DNA of 22,387 nucleotides from an uncultured Prevotellaceae bacterium (GCA_946055125.1 CAMGFF010000005.1:1-22387), one strand, 5' to 3'; counted from the stretch's first letter, positions 7,392-15,905 are shown. Notes: generated by a model from the letters alone, not told the origin. Made by a program: numbers and translations.

Positions 7392-8813
7392 CTACACAAA
7401 CAGATCGTCAATCACAATCTCATTCTGAACAATACCCGAGTGCATTCCCGGCAAAACGCCCCATGGAGTAATCATGGTGAGAGCCAGCGACTTGGTGGTG
7501 TGCGTCTCGGCGCGGAACACCGCCATCTTAGCCCGCAGTTTCATCTCATAGTCCTTGGTGACAGAGTAGGGCGTTGATGAGAATTTTATCTCACACACAT
7601 TGATGATGCGGTCGATGCGGTCGATAAGCAAGTCAATCTGTGCACCCTGACGACCGGCATCGCCCTGCGTGCGCCAGGCACACGACTTGGTGGATATGCC
7701 ACTTATCCCAAGTTTATGCTTGATCATGGGTAGGTGGAGGAGGCAAATCGTCTCGAAACTGAATCCCTGCCACGCCACCACAGCCCTCGAATTGATGTTG
7801 TTGCTCCAGAAGTGCGGGTCCTTGCTGCGGTTTTCATTGACAAACTTGAAATAAAATAGCAAATAAGGGTCGCTGATACGGTAGATGGCATTACGCACCG
7901 AAGAGTTGTACTTGGAATACACCTCAATGAAGTCGCATCGCTCAAGATTCTCGAGAATGGCGCTTAGAGCGCCGCCTGAGAAGTTGGTGGCAGACACAAT
8001 CTCCGATCGCAGCAAACCCTCGCGACGGCTGGAAAGGGCTCGAGTCACGGCAATATATTTCTCGGCATTGGGAAACATCGCATTCAGCATCTGCTCAAAT
8101 TCATCGCAAAGCGGCGCGTTCTTGGCGAAAAACAGCCTGTCGATATTCTGAGCCAGACTCTCTTGTGGGTTGAGCAGGTTGAGGTAATAAGGCACTCCGC
8201 CCAGGGCCATGTAGCACTGTGCTATGGAGTAGCGGTCCCAGTGGCAGCCATTGGCGTGGAGCAGTGCCTCACACTCACCAAGGGTGAATGGGCGCAGGTA
8301 GATTTGCGCGGTGATGCGGTTGTGAAGACCTCCCGGGTTTTTCACCAGTTTGTTGACCATCCACGATGTGGCCGAGCCACAGGCAATGAACATGATGTCG
8401 TTGCGCTGCGCCGCCCAGGCGTTCCAGAAGTATTCAAGAGCCTCCACAAACTTGCTCCGAGGGGTGTCGATCCACGGCATCTCATCGAAGAATATAACCT
8501 TGCGCTCATTGCGCGGCTTCGAGTCGATAAGGAAGCGAAGCTGCGTGAAAGCATCCTCCCACGACGACAGCACCGGCACAAAAACCGACCCCATGGCCTC
8601 GGCAAGCTGTGTGCCGAAGCGCCGCAGCTGCAACGAGGGTGGCTGGTTTCGCGAACCGACGAATGAGAATGTGAATCTGTCGCCCAGCAATTGATTCACC
8701 AAAAACGTCTTGCCCACGCGGCGACGGCCAAAAATGATGACAAACTCCGGTCTGCCCGAAGCGTAGAGCCGCTCTATCTGCGCAATTTCATTTTTTCGTG
8801 CTATAATCTTCAT
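7392..8813 (-). CDS. AAA+ ATPase with C-terminal DUF234 / PD-(D/E)XK-like domain
   Basis: This 473-residue protein belongs to the group often described as archaeal-type ATPases. The N-terminal ATPase domain has Walker A GRRRVGKT (29-36), Walker B KVIFFDEMPWI (105-115; Asp110, Glu111) and a sensor-like FIACGSATSWM (142-152). A winged-helix-like middle (about 255-315) follows. The C-terminal DUF234-type domain holds QIDLLID (392-398) and VCEIKFSS (406-413), the D...ExK spacing of a PD-(D/E)XK nuclease fold (Asp394, Glu408, Lys410). Biological role is unknown; DNA binding or cleavage is inference. I start at the ATG at 8813: a longer in-frame reading begins with TTG at 8846 but would overlap the -7 box. 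The gene looks less GC-rich than its neighbours, suggesting acquisition. Its promoter overlaps a pair of inverted repeats. Confidence 0.88.
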   Translation of the reverse strand: MKIIARKNEIAQIERLYASGRPEFVIIFGRRRVGKTFLVNQLLGDRFTFSFVGSRNQPPSLQLRRFGTQLAEAMGSVFVPVLSSWEDAFTQLRFLIDSKPRNERKVIFFDEMPWIDTPRSKFVEALEYFWNAWAAQRNDIMFIACGSATSWMVNKLVKNPGGLHNRITAQIYLRPFTLGECEALLHANGCHWDRYSIAQCYMALGGVPYYLNLLNPQESLAQNIDRLFFAKNAPLCDEFEQMLNAMFPNAEKYIAVTRALSSRREGLLRSEIVSATNFSGGALSAILENLERCDFIEVYSKYNSSVRNAIYRISDPYLLFYFKFVNENRSKDPHFWSNNINSRAVVAWQGFSFETICLLHLPMIKHKLGISGISTKSCAWRTQGDAGRQGAQIDLLIDRIDRIINVCEIKFSSTPYSVTKDYEMKLRAKMAVFRAETHTTKSLALTMITPWGVLPGMHSGIVQNEIVIDDLFV

Positions 8814-8843
8814 TGCCACTTGATTATAATCATTATTCGAGCG

Positions 8844-8874
8844 CAAATATAGTAAAAAAAACGAGATATGGCAA
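8844..8874 (-). promoter_or_regulatory. Promoter of the ATPase gene, overlapping the inverted repeat
   Basis: On the minus strand TTG (8874-8872) is followed after 20 nt by TATATTTG (8851-8844), giving a leader of about 25 nt to the ATG at 8813. The TTG lies inside the promoter-proximal arm of the palindrome (8864-8879), so a protein bound to the palindrome would cover the -33 element. Confidence 0.65.
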
Positions 8875-8969
8875 CTTTTCTGCCGATAAAAGTTGCCATA
8901 TCTATGTTTTTTATCTACTTATGGCAGCTTTTATCAGTAGAAAAGTTGCCATATCTCTGTCTCTTGTCC
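8864..8969. repeat. Tandem pair of 53-bp units, each an inverted repeat
   Basis: Unit 1 (8864-8916) holds a perfect 16-bp inverted repeat, AGATATGGCAACTTTT (8864-8879) and its complement (8888-8903), with an 8-nt loop. Unit 2 (8917-8969) repeats the layout: an imperfect left arm TATGGCAGCTTTT (8920-8932) and a right arm AAAAGTTGCCATATCT (8941-8956) identical to that of unit 1. Corresponding arms are offset by exactly 53 bp, showing tandem duplication. The loops and flanks have diverged while the right arms have not. The pair lies just upstream of the ATPase gene and overlaps its -33 box. The rest of the gap to 9050 contains only weak short stems. Confidence 0.9.
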
Positions 8970-9050
8970 ACTTTAGTTGGGGGCATACTCAATTGTGGCA
9001 CGATGCCATGCGGGTGTGGTTATGGGCGGTAGTGACACTGCCTCTGCGGG

Positions 9051-12000
9051 TCACTTCACGCCCAGGTCGTGCATGGTGCGGGGCTCGGGGGTGCGAGGCA
9101 GTGGCTTGTAGTCCTTCAGCTCCTCGAGGATTACCTCGATGGCCTTGTTGAGCTGCTCGTCGATACCGGCTTGCTCCTTGATTGGGTCGTTGTCGATGAG
9201 GATATCGGGGTCCACGCCGTGGTTCTCCACAATCCACTTGCCGGTGGCGGCGTCGTAGTTGGTGAAGAATGGGATGCGGATGTCGGTTCCGTCGATGTAG
9301 GGCAGCGACGAGGTTATGCCCACGATACCTCCCCATGAGCGAGTGCCAATCACCTTGCCCAGCTTCACGGCCTTGAAGCTCCAGGGGAACAGGTCGCCGT
9401 CGCTGGCCGAGTACTTGCTCACGAGGAGCACCTTGGGCCCATAGGCTGTGCCTTCGGGAATCAGTCCGTTCTGCTTCGAGTTGCGGTACATGGTCATGCG
9501 GTAGGGCTTGCGCATAAGTCGCTCAAGGAGCATTGGCGACACATTGCCGCCGCCATTGCCGCGGTCGTCGATGATAAGAGCCTCCTTGTCGAGCTGCGGA
9601 TAGTAGTAGCGGCAGAACTCATTCAGTCCCTCCGGTCCCATGTCGGGCACATAGATGTAGCCCACACGGCCATTCGTGGCCTTCTCCACGGTGGCGATAT
9701 TCTTCTGCACCCACTCGTAGTGATAGAGCGGATACTCGTCGGCAATGGGCTGAACCACGATGTTGCGTGCTCCGGTGGCGCTTGGGGAGGAGTTGATGGT
9801 GAGCTCGGTGGGCACGCCGGCCTTGCCCTCAAGCAGGGCATAGATGTTCTTCACCTCGGTGGCAGGCACGCCGTCCACGGCAATGATAAAGTCGCCCTCC
9901 TTCACGTTGAGGCCAATCTCGGCCAGCGGCGACTGTAGCTCGGGGCTATAGGGAGCGCCCTTGAGGATATGGTCGATGCGGAAGAAGCCACTCTCGTGAG
10001 CGCTGATCTCGGCGCCGAGCATACCCATAGTCACCACATCTATACCCTTGAAGTCGCCCGGGTCCACATAGGCGTGGCCGCAGGCAAGTTCGCCAATTAG
10101 TCCGCCAATCACATAGCTCAGGTCCTGGCGGCACTTCACATAGGGCAACAGGGCGGCATACTTGTCGTGCATCTTCTTCCAGTCGACGCCGTGCATATTC
10201 TCGAGGTAGAAGCCATCGCGGTAGGCACGCCATGCCTCATCGAAGATTTGCGCCCACTCCTCGGAGTAGTTGATGCTCACGTTGAGGTTATCAAGACACA
10301 CCGGCTTGTCGGTCGAAGCCTTGTCGGCGGGGAAATCCATCACATAGAAATTGCGGCCGGCGGCAAGCCAGGCAGCCTTCTTGCCATTGGCAGCCACCAA
10401 GAGGCGGCCCGAGCCGAATGGCTCGCTCTTCTGCTTCTCGAAGTCGAACACCGACACCGCCATGCCATTGCCATACCACAGCTTCTTGCCGTTGCAATAG
10501 AAGTTGCCATAGTTTCCGCTTGCGAGGGGCAGCTTGATGATGCGGTCGCCAATTCCCTCGGGGTCGATAGCGGTGGCGTTCACATCGGCAGCCTTGGTCG
10601 CCTTCTTGTCGGCCTTCTTCTTGTCGGCTTTCTTAGGCTCATCGGCCTTGGGAGCCTCCACGGTCACCTTGTCGTCCTTTTCGAGGAAAGGCGAGGGAGT
10701 GTTCTTGGAGAGCAGTGCCACATACACGCCCTCCATGTCGGTGTAGGCGTGGTTCCACTCGGTGTAGCTATAGATGGGGTTGAAGTCGCGGGCCGAGGCA
10801 AAGATGAGGTACTTGCCGTCGGTACTGAAGGCCGGTGTCGAGGAGTCGTACCAGTCCTCGGTGACGGCATACTGTTTGCCGGCGCTGAGGTCGTAGAGAT
10901 ACACCACATTCATGTTGTTGCGGGCGGGGCGAGTGTAGGTGATCCAGCGGCTGTCGGGCGAGAAATTCACGCCATAGAATCGGCTGATGGAGTCCTCGGC
11001 GATGAGCTGCTTGCGTGCGGTGGCCACATCGAGGCTGTAGAGGCGGTTCTTGCGGTCGCCATACACGATGGTCTTGCCGTCGGGGCTCAGCTCATAGAAG
11101 TGGATATAAGTGTCGTTGCCGGTGGTGAGCTGCCTGGCTGCCGAGCCATCGGCGGCATTGCGAGTCCACAGCTCGGTCTCGCCCGAGGCGTCGCTCACAT
11201 AGAAGATGCTCTTGCCGTCGGCGCTCCACTCGGGCAGGCGGTCGTGCACTCCGGCGGTGCGGGTGAGGTTGCGCGTCACGCCCTTATCGCCCGGCACATT
11301 GAAGATGTCGCCGCGAGCACCAAAGAGAAGGCGGCTGCCGTCGGGCGCGAAGGCCCACGAATTGATGAAGTTCTTCACATTGCGAATTTCGGCGCGGGCG
11401 GCGTTGCCCTCGTCGCTCATCTCGATGTGAATCTTGGTGGATTTGCGCGTTGCGGGGTCGAATTTATAGATATAGCCACCATTCTCGAATACGATGATGC
11501 GGCCGTCGGTGCTGGGGAATTTCACGTCGTAGTCGGTGAAATCGGTCACCTTCGAGGTGGCTTTAGTCACGGTGTTGTAGCAGAAGAGGTTCATGGTGTT
11601 GTCGCGGTCGCTGGCGAAGAAAATCTCATTGCCAATCCACATGGGGAATATGTCCTGAGCCACATTGTTGGTCACATTGTCCACGCGGCCGGCCTCGGGG
11701 TCGTAGACCCATATGTCGTCGGCCATGCCGCCCTTGTAGTATTTCCAAGTGCGGAACTCGCGGAACACGCGGTTGTAGGCGAGTTTCTTGCCGTCGGGCG
11801 AGTAGGAGCAGAATCCGCCCTCGGGCAGAGGCACCTGCTGCGACATTCCGCCCTCGGGGGCAATGGTGTAGAGTCGGCCGTCGAAGCCTGAGCTGATGCG
11901 GTTGCGATACACTATGCTGCGGCCGTCGGGGCTCCAGCACATCACCACATTGTTGGGACCCATGCGGTCGGCAAGGTTGTCGCGGGCATTGGTGGCGGTG

Positions 12001-12311
12001 TAGGTGAGGCGGGTGGGGGAGCCGCCGCCGGCGGGCATGAGATACACCTCGGTGCTGCCGTCGTACTGGCCCGTGAAGGCAAGCTGCTTGCCGTCGGGCG
12101 AAAAGCGTGCAAACATCTCATAGCCCTCATGCGAAGTGAGGTGGCGGGCCTCACCGCCATTGATTGAAACCGAATAGAGGTCGCCTGCATAGGAGAACAC
12201 CACCTCGCTGCCATTGGTGGCAGGGAAGCGCAGCAAGCGGCCTTCGTAGGCGCTCACCGGCAACACCGCGCCGGCAGCCACGAGTGAAAGAATAAGAGTT
12301 TTTGCGTTCAT
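9051..12311 (-). CDS. Tricorn-type S41 serine protease, exported
   Basis: This 1086-residue protein degrades peptides, presumably in the periplasm, since a signal peptide is present (1-21, ending LPVSA). Residues about 22-540 hold beta-propeller repeats with SPDG/STDG turns (FSPDGKQLAF, 70-79; YSPDGKKLAY, 170-179). A Lys/Ala-rich linker (about 553-576) follows. The core domain (about 680-760) contains ELACGHAY with His746. A PDZ domain (about 765-855, with EGDFIIAVDG) precedes the S41 catalytic domain carrying IIDDRGNGGG (913-922), YSASDGD (967-973, nucleophile Ser970) and IVENHGVDP (1027-1035, Glu1029). As I recall it, the archaeal tetrad is Ser745, His746, Ser965, Glu1023; here Gly745 replaces the first serine. 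Length is usual for bacterial homologues. It is divergent from the next beta-barrel gene across a shared 313-bp region. Confidence 0.93.
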   Translation of the reverse strand: MNAKTLILSLVAAGAVLPVSAYEGRLLRFPATNGSEVVFSYAGDLYSVSINGGEARHLTSHEGYEMFARFSPDGKQLAFTGQYDGSTEVYLMPAGGGSPTRLTYTATNARDNLADRMGPNNVVMCWSPDGRSIVYRNRISSGFDGRLYTIAPEGGMSQQVPLPEGGFCSYSPDGKKLAYNRVFREFRTWKYYKGGMADDIWVYDPEAGRVDNVTNNVAQDIFPMWIGNEIFFASDRDNTMNLFCYNTVTKATSKVTDFTDYDVKFPSTDGRIIVFENGGYIYKFDPATRKSTKIHIEMSDEGNAARAEIRNVKNFINSWAFAPDGSRLLFGARGDIFNVPGDKGVTRNLTRTAGVHDRLPEWSADGKSIFYVSDASGETELWTRNAADGSAARQLTTGNDTYIHFYELSPDGKTIVYGDRKNRLYSLDVATARKQLIAEDSISRFYGVNFSPDSRWITYTRPARNNMNVVYLYDLSAGKQYAVTEDWYDSSTPAFSTDGKYLIFASARDFNPIYSYTEWNHAYTDMEGVYVALLSKNTPSPFLEKDDKVTVEAPKADEPKKADKKKADKKATKAADVNATAIDPEGIGDRIIKLPLASGNYGNFYCNGKKLWYGNGMAVSVFDFEKQKSEPFGSGRLLVAANGKKAAWLAAGRNFYVMDFPADKASTDKPVCLDNLNVSINYSEEWAQIFDEAWRAYRDGFYLENMHGVDWKKMHDKYAALLPYVKCRQDLSYVIGGLIGELACGHAYVDPGDFKGIDVVTMGMLGAEISAHESGFFRIDHILKGAPYSPELQSPLAEIGLNVKEGDFIIAVDGVPATEVKNIYALLEGKAGVPTELTINSSPSATGARNIVVQPIADEYPLYHYEWVQKNIATVEKATNGRVGYIYVPDMGPEGLNEFCRYYYPQLDKEALIIDDRGNGGGNVSPMLLERLMRKPYRMTMYRNSKQNGLIPEGTAYGPKVLLVSKYSASDGDLFPWSFKAVKLGKVIGTRSWGGIVGITSSLPYIDGTDIRIPFFTNYDAATGKWIVENHGVDPDILIDNDPIKEQAGIDEQLNKAIEVILEELKDYKPLPRTPEPRTMHDLGVK

Positions 12312-12362
12312 ATTGCTTATGTAACTTGGTTGTTATTGAATTTTCCCGGTGAAAAACAGCAG

Positions 12363-12370
12363 CAAAATTA
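12363..12370 (-). promoter_or_regulatory. -7 box of the tricorn gene
   Basis: TAATTTTG on the minus strand fits TAnnTTTG and lies 52 bases upstream of the ATG. No -33 box stands at the ideal distance. The surrounding 313-bp divergent region 12312-12624 also contains a 13-base palindrome, CACCGTCACGGTG (12423-12435), roughly midway between the two promoters. Confidence 0.5.
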
Positions 12371-12493
12371 CAAATTTCCAAAGACAATATCGCCATGAAA
12401 CCACAAAAAGTTTTCCCGAAGCCACCGTCACGGTGCGGCCATGGGGTGGGGGAGAATGTCCGTTTTTTACAAGTGCCTTGGTGCGCCTTTTTC

Positions 12494-12501
12494 TACCTTT
12501 G
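12494..12501 (+). promoter_or_regulatory. -7 box of the second beta-barrel gene
   Basis: TACCTTTG matches the consensus and is followed by a leader of roughly 115-120 nt before the ATG at 12625. No clear -33 box is seen. I recognise no riboswitch or conserved structure in the leader. Confidence 0.5.
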
Positions 12502-12624
12502 CAGCAATTTTATTGCCGGAACGTGCAACTTAATCGAGGAACGGTGCATCAAAAGTGCGTAACAGCCTCGCCACAGCAGGTGGGCAAGAATAAATATTAA
12601 AAAATAACAAACAATTATATCCCT

Positions 12625-14784
12625 ATGAAACGATTTATGATTATCGCCACCATGGCCTTGGCCGCAGTGGCAGCAAATGCACAGAATGGCTCGGCCGAAC
12701 TCGACTCAATCGCGCTCGACTCAATACTCAGCATCGTGGAGCTGAAGGAGATTGTGGTGAAGGGGCAGCTGCCCAACACACGCCTCAAGGGCAATGCAAT
12801 GGTCACCAAGGTGAGCGGCTCGGTGCTCGAGAAGGCGGGCACGGCACACGACGTGCTCCGCAAGGTGCCGGGAATGATAAAGAAGGGCGATAACCTGGAG
12901 GTGATAGGCCGCGGCACGCCAATCTACTATGTGAACGGCCGCCGCGTGCACGACACCGATGAGCTGAAGCGCATAATGAGCGATGAGATTGCCGATGTGG
13001 AGGTGATTGCCAATCCCGGCGCTATGTATGACGCCTCGGTGAGCGCCGTGGTGCGCATAAAGACCGTGCGCCGCCAGGGCGACGGATTCAGCTTCAACAC
13101 TTTTGCCAAGAGCGAGCAGAGCCTCCGCACCGGCAAGAACGACCCCGAGGCGCAAGTCAACCTCAACTACCGCACCGGCGGCTGGGACTTCTTCGCCTCG
13201 GTGAAGGAGTGGGAATACCGCACCAACCAGTGGAGCGACCTGGGGCAGGTCACCACCCACCCCGCCACCGGCGAGGAGCTCTTCCGCTATGAGGGCTCGC
13301 TCATGAACGCCTGGCGAGGCATTGGCACTCACCTCACCGGTGGCCTCAACTGGCAGGTCAACGACCGCCACTCGCTCGGCGCAAAGGTGGACTATGCAAT
13401 AAGCACCGACGCCGACACACGCGAGCGGCTCGACATGGACAAGTGGGACCGCGGCTCACTTGTGGAAACCGTGAACAGCGAGGGCAAGAAGTGGAGCGAG
13501 AACCCACACAATGTGCTCGTTAACGCCTACTACAACGGCACTGTGGGTCGCCTGAACATCGACTTCAACACCGATATGTTCTTCTCAAGCGACAATGAGC
13601 ACCAGAACATGGCCGAAACCGCCACCACCACCGACCGCGAGGTGCGTGCCATTGCCACCTCGAGCAACGACATGGTGGCCACAAAGCTCGTGCTGTCATA
13701 CCCCCTGTGGCGCGGACAGCTCCAGGCCGGCACCGAGGAAACCTTTGTGACACGCCGCAACAACAACGAAATCACCGGGACCTCAATCCCCAATTCGAGC
13801 TCGCGCGTGAGCGACAAAGTGTATGCCGGCTTCGTGCAATATGGCTTCGCCCTCGACCCGAACACCAGCCTCAGCGTGGGAGTGCGCTATGAGCACGCCT
13901 ACTTCGACTACAAGGAGCTGCTCAACCCCGAGGCCAGCCTGAGCCGCAGCTTCAACAACGTGTTCCCCTCGGCTTCTTTCTCCACGATGATAGGCAAGGT
14001 GCGTGCCTCACTGAGCTACGCCAGCTACACCACACGCCCGCAATTCTGGCAACTGAGCAACGCCATCAGCTACCACAACCGCTATGTGTTTCAGCAAGGC
14101 AACGCCACGCTGAAGCCCTCCACGCAGCACAATGTGTCGCTCACTACAATGTGGGGAATGCTAACCTTCGGGGCCAACTACTCCTGCACCAAGGACCTGG
14201 CGTGCAGCTGGAGTGAGCAATATGACAACGATGGAAACATTCGCATCACCTTCCGCAACATCGACAAGCCGCAGCACCAGCTCAACATCTTTGCCGTGGC
14301 AAGCCGCACCTGGGGCTGCTACTCGCCCACCTGGACCGCGGCAATGGTGAAGCAGTGGCTCACGCTCGACTTCGACAACGGCCGCCGCTCTTTCGGCAAG
14401 CCCATGTGGGTGTGCAACCTCAACAACGCTTTCCGCCTCCCGCACCGCTGGCAGCTCGAAGTCAACTCGGAGTTCCACAGCAAGGCCCACTACACCAACG
14501 TGGAGCTCGTGAACAACTACTGGTCGCTCGAAACCGCCGTGCAGAAGTCGTTCCTGAAAAACGACGCGCTCACCCTGCGCCTCGCATGGCAGGATATGCT
14601 CCGCAAGGGAAACAACAACGTGCGCATCGACTATGGCAGCTACAGCATACACCAGACCAACACCATGGACTTCAACCGCGTGATTCTCACCGTGCGCTAC
14701 AACTTCAACACCGCCCGAAGCAAATACAAGGGCACCGGCGCCGGCAAGGACGCACGCAACCGCATAGGCTCGGCCGCCAAATAA
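12625..14784 (+). CDS. TonB-dependent-receptor-like outer membrane beta-barrel protein without regulatory domain
   Basis: This 719-residue protein has a signal peptide (1-19, ending AVAANA). After a short linker with two repeats of the kind LDSI, a plug-like domain begins (about 41-150: LKEIVVKGQLPNTRLKGNAM, DVLRKVPGMIKKGDNLEVIG, PIYYVNGRRV, VEVIANPGAMYDAS). An aromatic-rich beta-barrel (about 155-705) ends near VILTVRYNFNTARSKYKG, followed by a short basic tail. It lacks the carboxypeptidase-regulatory-like domain found in the other receptor of this window and has no SusD-like partner. Substrate is unknown. It is divergent from the tricorn protease gene, so joint action in peptide use is conceivable but only inferred from position. 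The start is fixed by the signal peptide. It is convergent with the AraC gene. Confidence 0.88.
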   Translation: MKRFMIIATMALAAVAANAQNGSAELDSIALDSILSIVELKEIVVKGQLPNTRLKGNAMVTKVSGSVLEKAGTAHDVLRKVPGMIKKGDNLEVIGRGTPIYYVNGRRVHDTDELKRIMSDEIADVEVIANPGAMYDASVSAVVRIKTVRRQGDGFSFNTFAKSEQSLRTGKNDPEAQVNLNYRTGGWDFFASVKEWEYRTNQWSDLGQVTTHPATGEELFRYEGSLMNAWRGIGTHLTGGLNWQVNDRHSLGAKVDYAISTDADTRERLDMDKWDRGSLVETVNSEGKKWSENPHNVLVNAYYNGTVGRLNIDFNTDMFFSSDNEHQNMAETATTTDREVRAIATSSNDMVATKLVLSYPLWRGQLQAGTEETFVTRRNNNEITGTSIPNSSSRVSDKVYAGFVQYGFALDPNTSLSVGVRYEHAYFDYKELLNPEASLSRSFNNVFPSASFSTMIGKVRASLSYASYTTRPQFWQLSNAISYHNRYVFQQGNATLKPSTQHNVSLTTMWGMLTFGANYSCTKDLACSWSEQYDNDGNIRITFRNIDKPQHQLNIFAVASRTWGCYSPTWTAAMVKQWLTLDFDNGRRSFGKPMWVCNLNNAFRLPHRWQLEVNSEFHSKAHYTNVELVNNYWSLETAVQKSFLKNDALTLRLAWQDMLRKGNNNVRIDYGSYSIHQTNTMDFNRVILTVRYNFNTARSKYKGTGAGKDARNRIGSAAK

Positions 14785-14891
14785 CCGATACACACACAAG
14801 CACGCATTGAAACCTTAGTCGTGGCAACTATTATCTCGTTATATTAATTTCACTCACAAAAAAGAGAAACACACACACATCATGCAAAACC

Positions 14892-14940
14892 TGAGAGGGA
14901 GATGCCGCCACCGCACTGCCGGTGACGCACCTCCCTCTCA
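14892..14940. terminator. Long hairpin between convergent genes, probable bidirectional terminator
   Basis: TGAGAGGGAG (14892-14901) and CTCCCTCTCA (14931-14940) form a perfect 10-bp stem. Inner pairs TGC/GCA and ACCG/CGGT extend the structure. It lies between the stop of the beta-barrel gene (plus) and that of the AraC gene (minus). The flanks are only moderately T-rich on either side, so termination efficiency is uncertain, but position and symmetry suit transcripts arriving from both directions. Confidence 0.6.
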
Positions 14941-14957
14941 TCATTCTGTGCTTGCCC

Positions 14958-15779
14958 CTACTCGTGATAGGCCCGGTAGCCGCGCAGGAAGTTGCTGTGC
15001 TCTATTTCGCGCAGGTGCGCCAGGTACTCGCTGGGCGACATGCCGGCGAAGTGGCGGAACTCCTTGTTGAAGTGGGAGTGGTCGGTGAAGCCCAGGTCGT
15101 CGACAATCGCAGTCAACATCCCATCGTCGAGCATCTGCATGAGGCGTGAGGCGTGGAGAAAGCGCTTGGTTCGGATCATCTGCTTGGGCGTGATGCCCAC
15201 ATGCTCGGTGAAGACGCGGCGAAACTGCCGCTCGCTAAGGCAGGCAATGTCGCTGAGGCGGCCCGTGCTCACGGTGGGATTGGCATCGATGGCGCTGCAC
15301 ACAGCCATGAGTGGCTTTAGATACACGCTGTCGGCACACCGGTGAAGTTGCCGCATGATAAAAGCCTCGATAATTGCAATGGCATCCTCATCGGTGGCGC
15401 TGTCGAGCACACGGAGCTTCAGGTCGTGGAAGTCGGGCTGGCCGAGCAGGTCCATCGACACATTCTCCTCGAAGAAAACATCGGAAGGAATACCCATAAT
15501 CATCTTGAGCGCGTAGGGGCGGAAGAACACAAAGAGCAGGTGAGTGGCGGCGGCGGTGTGCACATGAATGCAGCTGTTATACTGGCCGCACACCGAGGCC
15601 ACATTGCTGTTGTCGACCACGCCATTCACCACGAGCGGAGTGCGCCGGTGAAACATCCATTTCATCGACCCCGTAGGCACGATATTCATTTCGGTGGAAA
15701 TGCGGTCGGCCTGCATCACCCAGTAGTGGTGCACAAATGCACGCAAGGGTGGGGTGGGGAGCAGCATTCTCGTGACCAT
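14958..15779 (-). CDS. AraC-family transcriptional regulator
   Basis: This 273-residue cytoplasmic DNA-binding protein has an N-terminal sensing domain (about 5-150, starting LLPTPPLRAFVHHYWVM, typical of the DUF6597-type input domain). The C-terminal AraC domain has two helix-turn-helix motifs: LSDIACLSERQFRRVFTEHV (175-194) and IVDDLGFTDHSHFNKEFRHF (225-244), followed by the family end FAGMSPSEYLAHLRE. The effector and target genes cannot be read from sequence; neighbouring candidates are its own promoter and the adjacent outer membrane protein. It ends with TAG, showing that TAG serves as a stop codon here. The upstream ATG at 15779 gives an N-terminus of normal length; a second Met lies at residue 5. 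Confidence 0.93.
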   Translation of the reverse strand: MVTRMLLPTPPLRAFVHHYWVMQADRISTEMNIVPTGSMKWMFHRRTPLVVNGVVDNSNVASVCGQYNSCIHVHTAAATHLLFVFFRPYALKMIMGIPSDVFFEENVSMDLLGQPDFHDLKLRVLDSATDEDAIAIIEAFIMRQLHRCADSVYLKPLMAVCSAIDANPTVSTGRLSDIACLSERQFRRVFTEHVGITPKQMIRTKRFLHASRLMQMLDDGMLTAIVDDLGFTDHSHFNKEFRHFAGMSPSEYLAHLREIEHSNFLRGYRAYHE

Positions 15780-15844
15780 AAGCTAATGCGTGGCAACTGC
15801 GAGTTGTTTTATAAGTTTCCTTGTTTTTCTACGTTTGTGAAATG

Positions 15845-15852
15845 CAAAATTA
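15845..15852 (-). promoter_or_regulatory. -7 box of the AraC gene
   Basis: TAATTTTG on the minus strand fits the consensus and lies 65 bases upstream of the ATG. It sits at the edge of AT-rich sequence where the nuclease remnant begins. No convincing -33 box. Confidence 0.45.
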
Positions 15853-15905
15853 CAAGAAATTTTTTGAAGTACGTGGCAAGCGGTTAATTTTTTGTTGTTG
15901 TTATA

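Noticed and set aside
8813..8846. Longer N-terminus of the ATPase starting at TTG 8846
   Set aside because: That start overlaps the -7 box, and the extra residues precede the conserved family start (ARKNEIAQIERL).
8864..8969. CRISPR-like array at the paired repeats
   Set aside because: Only two units, alternating arm orientation, no constant spacer scheme and no cas genes; inverted-repeat duplication explains it.
10167..11891. 574-codon plus-strand open frame opposite the tricorn gene
   Set aside because: Shadow of the propeller-coding strand, with repeated VVG/AVG words arising from the opposite codons; no signal or domain.
14882..15070. Small plus-strand frame starting at the ATG before the long hairpin
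   Set aside because: It runs through the terminator-like hairpin into the antisense strand of the AraC gene and has no protein-like features.
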